Below are positions 54,770 through 64,000 of a stretch of DNA of 64,000 nucleotides, piece by piece. Source of the DNA: Litoditis marina (taxonomy: Eukaryota > Nematoda > Chromadorea > Rhabditida > Rhabditidae); assembly GCA_964036275.1 (NCBI GenBank), contig OZ038437.1, forward strand, positions 12,093,138-12,157,137, read 5' to 3'. Each line of letters starts with the position of its first letter. The stretch's first letter is position 1. The translations under genes were made by a program, and so were the position numbers. Below the pieces are notes generated by a model. It saw only the letters and a list, made by a program, of their open reading frames with translations. It made no database searches and was not told where the DNA came from.

Positions 54770-56963
54770 AGGAATTTTGATCTACCTGCTGGTAACATGC
54801 GTATTGATTTTTTCGTTGTATTCATCTCGCCTATAACCCAAGCTAACATTCTTGCCACGCTCATTATCACTTTGCTACCGCTCTAATCGAGATCTGGGCT
54901 TCTGAAACAGCCTCCCTTTTTATCCCCCTTTTCATGAGTAAAAGTTGATGAAGCAAAGTTTTTGTATGTTTAAATTCAATTCGTTAGTTCAGGGAACGTT
55001 TTGTTCTTGAACTTTTCCTATTCCGGATTGTACAGCCTTATTCTGCTTAAGGCCATCAGCCAACTGTAACTGAACTATGCACATATCTGCTTTTTATCAC
55101 TTTTTGATCAACTTTAAATTAATTGACAGCGTAATTTTGACGTTTTGTATAGATATTGAACGTTTTTAAATGATTGTTTTCACTACACTTCACTTTGTTC
55201 TTGTTCATATAGGTATTTTCCCGGTGTATAATCTATGTTCAAATTTTTTCAAGTTATAAAATGAAATTATTGTGAATGCCTTGTACCCATTTGACTTTTG
55301 CTCTTCACCTTGAAATCTGACAGCTTTTTGTATATAGGCCCATAGATCCTGTTAATGACGGGTATATTTTTTGGTTATCAACATTGTAGATTGTTGGCGA
55401 TTTTGTGATATGTTTATATATGCAACATGAATCATTCTTATGAGTTGTATAGTTTTGTTTAAAATGAGTCTGAAGTTCAGAAGTTGGGAACTGCAATAGA
55501 TGTTTTGCCACTATAAAAAGTCACCAAGATATGTGAAGAACACTTTTTAAGTAGCAGAACTATACGTGCTGGTTCAAAGTACAACTTCTTCCCTTTTTTC
55601 TGTGCTAATTAAAGTAGGTTACCAAGAAAGATTTTCTAAAACTGAATTGCTCACCAAAACCAATTAGGAAGGAATACTGTAGAAGGCATGGAAGTGACGA
55701 GGACTGTAGTTCGATAGTACATTGGTTTGGCGCACGTGTTCAAAGTACAATTTCTTTTCTTATTACCGGCGGATTTATAAATTCTAGTATTTCTCTAAAT
55801 TTACCGTTAGTTTGGTACCATCATGCTGAATCAACATTGTATATTGTCCTTAACCAATGTATTCTACCAAACCAAATAACAATAAGTACTGTAGCCTACA
55901 AGATGTAGGAATGAAGAGGACTATAGACATTGGTTTGGCGTGCGCGCGCGTTCAAAGTACGATTAATTTCCTTATCACCGACGTTAACTGAATTGTTCTT
56001 CTCAATTTCGAACACAGCAGGAAACGTATGTTCCCAAATAATGTTTTCCCGAAGTTTTCGCTATTTAGTTCGGTACCTTGCTAAAATTGTATTTAGTATA
56101 AACCAACATCTTCTACCAAACCAAACAGCTAAGAAGTACTGTAGCCTGTAAGATGTGGAAATGACGAGGACTATAGTTCTAAAGTACATTGGTTTGGCGT
56201 GCGCGCGCGTTCAAAGTACAATTAATTTTCTTATCACCTCGCGGACCCCAATGTAGTCTGCGGGTCTAACCCCGTTCTATATAACATCGCATCATTTTCT
56301 AGTTCGCTGATTTTTGAACTAAACTTTTCGAACGTTTGTTCGTGCTCAAATATTATAGTTTTGGTATTGAATCTTATTTACTATACTGTAAATTATTGAG
56401 ATAGAAAAAAGTGAATGAAAACAAGTATTTTACTTTTAGTTCCAGTCTTTACTTACTAGTGTATTTTTAAAATTTGTTACTTGGTGAAAAGCCCTAGTAT
56501 GTTTTCTCAGGTGATTTTTGCCTAGAATTTCTTGATAAATTTTACACAGTTTTGGTGAGTAAGCTAAGAGCTTGCTAAGGTGGGGATAGTAGTAGTTTTG
56601 AAACTCAATTCTCGAATAATGATATTTGAAACTTTCTCGAAAGTTCATGAGTCTTAGGTCTATAGAATAGTGATAAGAATGGAAAAAATAGCTGTTAAAG
56701 AGTCCGAATTTCCGTTTCGTTATCAATTTTGCCCGCACTTTGTACCACGAATAGGAAAATTATTCTACAGCTCCTAAATTGTTGTTGTGGGTCTGCTGTG
56801 TTTATAGTTTGATTTTTGTTTGGAGTTTTATTCCTGTCATAACTACTTCTGAACGCCATGAATCTTATAATTATTTTCTTTTCCATAATTATTCTCTCAC
56901 GAAAATCTTTCAGTTGTTCTTTTTTCATAAGTAAATTTTTGAATATTTTTCAGCTATAGCAGA
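54770..56963. other. spacer between ATG4 and thioesterase genes
   Basis: AT-rich after the ATG4 stop. From about 55655 to 56250 there are three tandem ~210-230-bp units (separate entry). No exon was recognised; reverse-strand open frames near 56440-56930 lack splice or family support. Confidence 0.5.
55655..56250. repeat. three tandem ~210-230-bp units
   Basis: Each unit contains ACCAAACCAA-type sequence, a TACTGTAG word, GAAG/TGACGAGGACTATAG, ACATTGGTTTGGCG(T/C)GCGC and GTTCAAAGTACAATT. The GCGCGCGCG core grows from copy 1 (GCGCACGTG) to copies 2 and 3. Confidence 0.7.
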
Positions 56964-60446
<3,483 letters not shown>

Positions 60447-60866
60447 TTAGGTGTATATGAATTAATTGATAAATATGAATGAAATGTGATTGTGTTATTT
60501 TTTCCCCATTAGATACAAATTTTATAACGCGAATAATAACTGCATACTAACAATTTTTTTAGTATCTCAGTCTTCTATCTCTGATACGTATAAGTTGTGA
60601 GATCAATTACACAAAGTCACACGTTGATAATACAAAATTTCTAGTTTTGAAATTAGTTTTTTTTTTAGAAAATCTCTGTATTAGAATTGGAGCGTCGTGT
60701 AATTGATTAAAGGACTGGCTGCCCAGCGCGCTCCATTGACTACCGTACCCATTTCGTTTAAAGACATTTTCGCGCCAAAACCATGGGCGGTCGCTCCGCC
60801 CTTTATCGAGCGTTTGTTTTCGGACAGTTTCCTATCGACTTTATTCGCTGCTGGTTGGTTCTCGAA

Positions 60867-63800
60867 ATGACGTCTCGCGTTTTCATCGGAAGACTTTCCT
60901 ACCGTGCCACCGAACGTGAGGTGGAACGTTTCTTTGGCGGATACGGACGTATTCGTGATATTGTGCTTAAGAATGGATTTGGATTTGTGGTGAGTTTGTT
61001 TTTGGATTTCGATTTTATCTTGAAAAAATTGAAAACAAACGAAAAATGTTACCCTTTTCAGCCCTCATCAGTACACTTTAAAATTCACCTGTAAATCCAC
61101 AATAAACGGAGCATTTCATTTTCAAACTAACCATAATTTTTACCCCACAAAGCAGTATTTTCAGGGTATCTAGAGTGAAAGTTAACTCTGGGCATTAACG
61201 TCTTTCGCTCATGCAACACGTTTTTTGTTGTCAATAAAAGAGGCCATTGAGAGATTATCTGTGTGATTTTCCTCGGCAAAATATTGATTTTGTAACCGAA
61301 AACAGATGTCTACCGTCATGAAAGGTTGTCATTCCAGGAGTTCGAAGACCCTCGAGATGCCGACGACGCCGTCTACGACCTGAACGGAAGAGACCTCGCC
61401 GGAGAACGTGTGACCGTCGAGTTGTCGAGGCGCGACCCTCGCGGTGGTGTCAGCAGAGGCGGCGGTTATGACCGCTATGATCGCTTCCCCCGTCGTGGGA
61501 GTGATAGGTACGGTGGAGGATCTAGAGATTCGAGGCAAGCTGGAAGACACACTGGGAGCGGTACAACCTTGAGCTATACAAAATGTTATTTTGGTCCGTG
61601 TTAGTACACCGCCGCTTTTTGCGTTTTACGAGTGCGAACCGCTCCCCACATTTTGGACATTCTGCGCATGCTTATAACCCATATTCCTTCATTTTTAATC
61701 TCTGTGTTTTTTTTCAGATACGGCCCTCCCACCCAGACTCGCCATCGTCTGATTGTCGAAAATCTTTCTACTCGTGTCTCCTGGCAGGTTAGTGCATATT
61801 TCACTGTTTCATTTCCTTTTAGTAGTTAGTTTTCATTAAGTGCTATACTAAAATTACCATACCAGCTTACCACGTAATTTTTGTTTCAATTGCAGGAAAT
61901 ACCCCTTTGCAAGAAATGAGTCGTTAAATGATGAATAAATAGTCCATTTATAAGTGCATGAAGAGTGGTTTTATGCTAGACTATGTATATTTACCACAAC
62001 TATATCATTATGCCCAAAAGGCTAACCTATCTAAATCTTAGTTCGGCGACGCTCGTTCTCTTGCGATGCCGTGAGCCCCTACCCCATTCTCTCTCGTTCG
62101 CTCGTTGTCTCGTTCTTTTCTCGTCCATCTGAAGTCAGAGATGTAGCTCGGGCGGTTTCGTTCGTTTATGATGAGTAGATGATCGGGAAGTTGTGTTCCG
62201 ACGGTCTTCCTCTCGTCAGTTCTGGTCAGTAAAGCTGGAAGAGCAGTGGGCGTGTTATGCTATTTATGTTATTTTTCTTTGGGTTTTGTGGAGTAGTTCG
62301 GTTAGAAAACTGGGAATAATCTGTTTCACGAATTTAGGATCTCAAGGATCTGCTCCGCAAGGCTGGCTGTGAGGTCACCTATGCCGATGCCCACAAGCAG
62401 ACGAGAAATGAAGCGTGAGTTTTTTCATTACTGTTACTCCTTTTCTGTTTTCATTAGGTTTGTGATTTATGAATCTAATTTTCAAAAGAGAAGTTTATCG
62501 TAGTCTGCTTTTTGGCATCCGTGAAAAGGGTAGCACTAATTTATGGGGTTTCTCGGATCTATTCCAAAAATTGTGAACGAAAACAGTGTACATACCACCG
62601 AGTGCCTATCAATTGGCGTTGGATTCAGTTTTTTTAGTCGAAAATATTTGTATAATTTGATATTCCCTCGTTGCAGTATTGTCTGTTTCGCCACTCGTGA
62701 CGATCTTCTTCGTGCTATCGATAAGATGCAGGGAGAGGAGCTGAATGGAAGAAAGATCAAGATGATCGACGACTCGGAGAGAAGGAGCCGTTCGCGCTCC
62801 AGAAGACGTTCTCACAGGTATATTTGTGTGTATCGTACTCAATTATTTGCGATCGATATTTTTGCTTTAGAATTAAATGGTAGATGCTGAGTGGTTCTTT
62901 GTTGTAGTGGCTGGATTGCAGCATTCTGACTGGTTTTTTCCATAGCTTCGCTAGTCACCTTGAACTCGTCTATGGTCACCATTGCCTAGGAAGCGTAGGT
63001 ACTTAGTTGGCGTAGTATAAATGCTATACCCCAGCAAGGTTGTCCAAGTAGCAAGAAATTCTCTGAGAATGGACTACTTTTTTCGCCGAAAACGAGTATA
63101 TTTGTCTATTTTAAATGCAAAGTCATCAGTGTTCCATGTTGTAATTTAAAACGAATTTCATTTTGTCGACTAATCGGGCTCTATTTCAGCCGTTCTCGCT
63201 CGGACTCGCGATCTCGCAGTCGTTCGCGTAGCCGTTCTCGCTCGCGCAGCAAGTCTCGTTCTCGTAGCCGCTCGCGCTCTGTGGTCAAGAAGCGCAGTCG
63301 CTCTCGCTCGGACTCTCCCAGAGCCAGTGGACGGGACCGTAGTCGCTCTCACTCGGCCAGCAGGGGAGGATCTCGGTTAGTTCCCCTCTTCAGCTTTTAT
63401 ACATAAAGTCGTCAGTTTTATAAAGGTTATCATGGCTTGTCCATCGAAAACGGGTTTTCTCTACTATCACTGAAAGAAAAGGCAGAAAAGCTTCTTGTTT
63501 TTGTACATTGACAAATGATCTAAAATCTCTTGAAAATATAGAAGGCAAAGCTTGTTTGTATACATGGTTAACTGAGTAGATTGTTCTGTGGCCGTATTTT
63601 GTAAGCTCTAATAGGCGTGTAAGTTAAGTAGCGATTGAGCGGGTAACTTACACAAACGGTATTTTTCAACTCAAGTAGCTCTATTTGAGGTGAATTACAG
63701 GGCAATATTTACCCGAGGGGTAGGGGGTCAAATAGCCACTATTTGAGCACTTTTCTATTCTGAAACTTTCTGGCGTTTTCCCTATATTCCGGAGTAGGAA

Positions 63801-63900
63801 TAGTTCAGGGTTCGGTAATTAATTGACCAATTTCAGTTCTCGCTCTGCTTCTCCTGACGATCGGGAGGAACATCGTGCTCGCAGTACCTCCATGGATTAA
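60867..63900 (+). CDS. SR-family splicing factor (SRSF4/5/6-like, two RRMs and RS tail)
   Basis: Seven exons in phase: 60867-60989, 61338-61534, 61718-61787, 62338-62414, 62677-62817, 63190-63375, 63837-63900 (TAA); 285 residues. RRM1 (about 1-72) has [19 protein letters not shown] and [19 protein letters not shown] Gly/Arg linker follows. RRM2 has [27 protein letters not shown] is the hallmark of SR-protein second RRMs. From about residue 193 there are dense RS/SR dipeptides. SR proteins bind exonic enhancers and recruit the spliceosome in the nucleus. Exon 2 has two in-phase donors: GATAG|GTACGG at 61507 and TCGAG|GCAAGC at 61534, differing by nine residues. The start is the ATG before TSRVFIGRL; an earlier in-frame ATG at 60783 would add 28 unlikely residues. 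Closest C. elegans group would be rsp-1/rsp-2 (family knowledge). Confidence 0.93.
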
Positions 63901-64000
63901 CTCGCTTTGTTACGCAATACATTTCTATTTTACATATTGATACGTTGAATTTGTTGTTTCAAGCTATCGATAGAATCTATCATATTATTCGGATCTCAAC
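63901..64000. other. 3' flank of the SR gene
   Basis: AT-rich sequence after the stop with no canonical AATAAA seen; the window ends here. Confidence 0.4.

Noticed and set aside
56436..56928. Reverse-strand frames of 77-100 codons between ATG4 and the thioesterase
   Set aside because: AT-rich, overlapping in different frames, no splice or domain support.
60783..60866. Upstream in-frame ATG for the SR protein
   Set aside because: It would add 28 residues before a canonical [10 protein letters not shown] start and spans an acceptor-like CAG, so the downstream ATG is preferred.

Overview
This is nuclear DNA from a multicellular eukaryote, most likely a nematode. Genes are split into many short exons with GT-AG and some GC-AG introns. 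Several predicted start codons sit a few bases after an acceptor-like AG, as expected where mRNAs receive a trans-spliced leader, although no spliced-leader gene is visible. The species cannot be fixed from the sequence. All gene models were built by hand: exons were joined only where donor, acceptor and reading phase agree and, where possible, where the protein matches a known family.

Layout. (1) ~2.2-11.9 kb, + strand: a FOG/ZFPM-like multi-zinc-finger cofactor gene with a CtBP-type PLDLS motif; its 5' end is unresolved. (2) 11.9-21.9 kb: gene-poor, holding a broken non-LTR-retrotransposon-like ORF, a 13-copy minisatellite, very long CT tracts and E-box-rich tandem repeats. (3) 21.9-30.5 kb, + strand: a secreted-then-membrane-anchored protein with repeated Ly6/uPAR-like cysteine modules and one transmembrane helix. 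(4) 33.1-42.7 kb, - strand: a protein joining an ANP32-like leucine-rich repeat domain to a coiled coil instead of the usual acidic tail. (5) 44.4-47.0 kb, - strand: CCDC86/CGR1-like nucleolar protein, divergent from (6) 47.7-54.8 kb, + strand: ATG4 autophagy cysteine protease. (7) 57.0-60.4 kb, + strand: peroxisomal acyl-CoA thioesterase of the ACOT8/TesB family ending in SKL. (8) 60.9-63.9 kb, + strand: an SR splicing factor with two RRMs and an RS tail. The genes look functionally independent; no operon is evident.

Introns and spacers are crowded with repeats. There are ten copies of a ~200-bp element carrying a tRNA-like Pol III promoter at its 3' side, at least seven families of short inverted-repeat (MITE-like) elements, simple-sequence blocks bounded by GGGTTGTTA ends, and a perfect 151-bp inverted repeat. 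The most unusual pattern is the repeated duplication of exon edges: in three genes the splice site plus the first or last bases of an exon recur as decayed copies in the adjacent intron or, once, downstream flank, in one case four times at a ~110-bp period.
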